Assembly (NCBI GenBank): GCA_017302195.1 | Contig: JAFLEG010000283.1 | Span: 1 to 6,196 of the forward strand | From: Verrucomicrobiota bacterium | Lineage (GTDB): Bacteria; Verrucomicrobiota; Verrucomicrobiia; Limisphaerales; UBA9464 | DNA length: 6,196 nt | Direction of reading: 5' to 3' | Shown here: positions 6,166 to 6,196 of the stretch, in pieces | Numbering within the stretch: the stretch's first letter is position 1 | Layout of the letters: every line of letters begins with the position of its first letter | Notes under the pieces: generated by a model | Told to the model about the DNA's origin: nothing | Seen by the model: the letters and a program-made list of their open reading frames with translations, nothing else | Database searches by the model: none | Program-made: the position numbers and the translations under genes

Positions 6166-6196
6166 GAAGCTCCCGAGGGGAGGGTTGGTGTGTCGT

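Noticed and set aside
1..6196. Defence island, CRISPR array, phage or transposon genes
   Set aside because: No regularly spaced repeats, transposase, integrase, nuclease or toxin-antitoxin motifs were found in any credible frame. The genes read as ordinary carbohydrate metabolism and regulation.

Overview
This window comes from a high-GC bacterium, most likely a member of the Verrucomicrobiota (or, less likely, another Planctomycetota/PVC lineage). The best evidence is three protein types. One is a secreted beta-propeller/HEAT protein of the 'PVC-type membrane-bound dehydrogenase' family, which is expanded almost only in these phyla. Another is a Tat-exported lipoprotein version of the Gfo/Idh/MocA oxidoreductase. 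The third is a ROK kinase with the divergent metal-site motif that I associate with PVC homologues. Shine-Dalgarno sequences are mostly absent, which also fits these phyla. The species cannot be named from this sequence.

Layout. Positions 1-1748 (minus strand) hold the N-terminal ~582 residues of the propeller/HEAT protein; its C-terminus lies off the left edge. Positions 1749-2065 are a divergent intergenic region with two patches of simple-sequence repeats and a small perfect palindrome just before the next start codon. Positions 2066-2902 (plus) encode an AraC-family regulator, and 2954-3910 (plus) a ROK-family sugar kinase only 51 bases later; the two are probably co-transcribed. Positions 3911-4116 are a convergent intergenic region with a long imperfect inverted repeat of the 'CGCAAAGgACGC' type. 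Positions 4781-6079 (minus) encode a Tat/lipoprotein Gfo/Idh/MocA oxidoreductase. It is followed 10 bases later, with a Shine-Dalgarno sequence overlapping its stop codon, by a six-helix membrane protein of unknown function (4117-4770, minus). The right edge (6080-6196) is the upstream region of that pair and contains a second GGATGA-type repeat patch.

How the genes might fit together: an AraC-type sugar sensor, a cytoplasmic sugar kinase and two exported putative sugar- or polyol-oxidising proteins suggest carbohydrate catabolism, as is common in PVC genomes. No substrate can be assigned. I found no RNA gene, CRISPR array, transposase, toxin-antitoxin or defence gene, and no convincing evidence of a new biological system. 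The points most worth a second look are the altered active-site and metal motifs of the ROK kinase, the repeat elements between genes, and the coupled oxidoreductase/membrane-protein pair.
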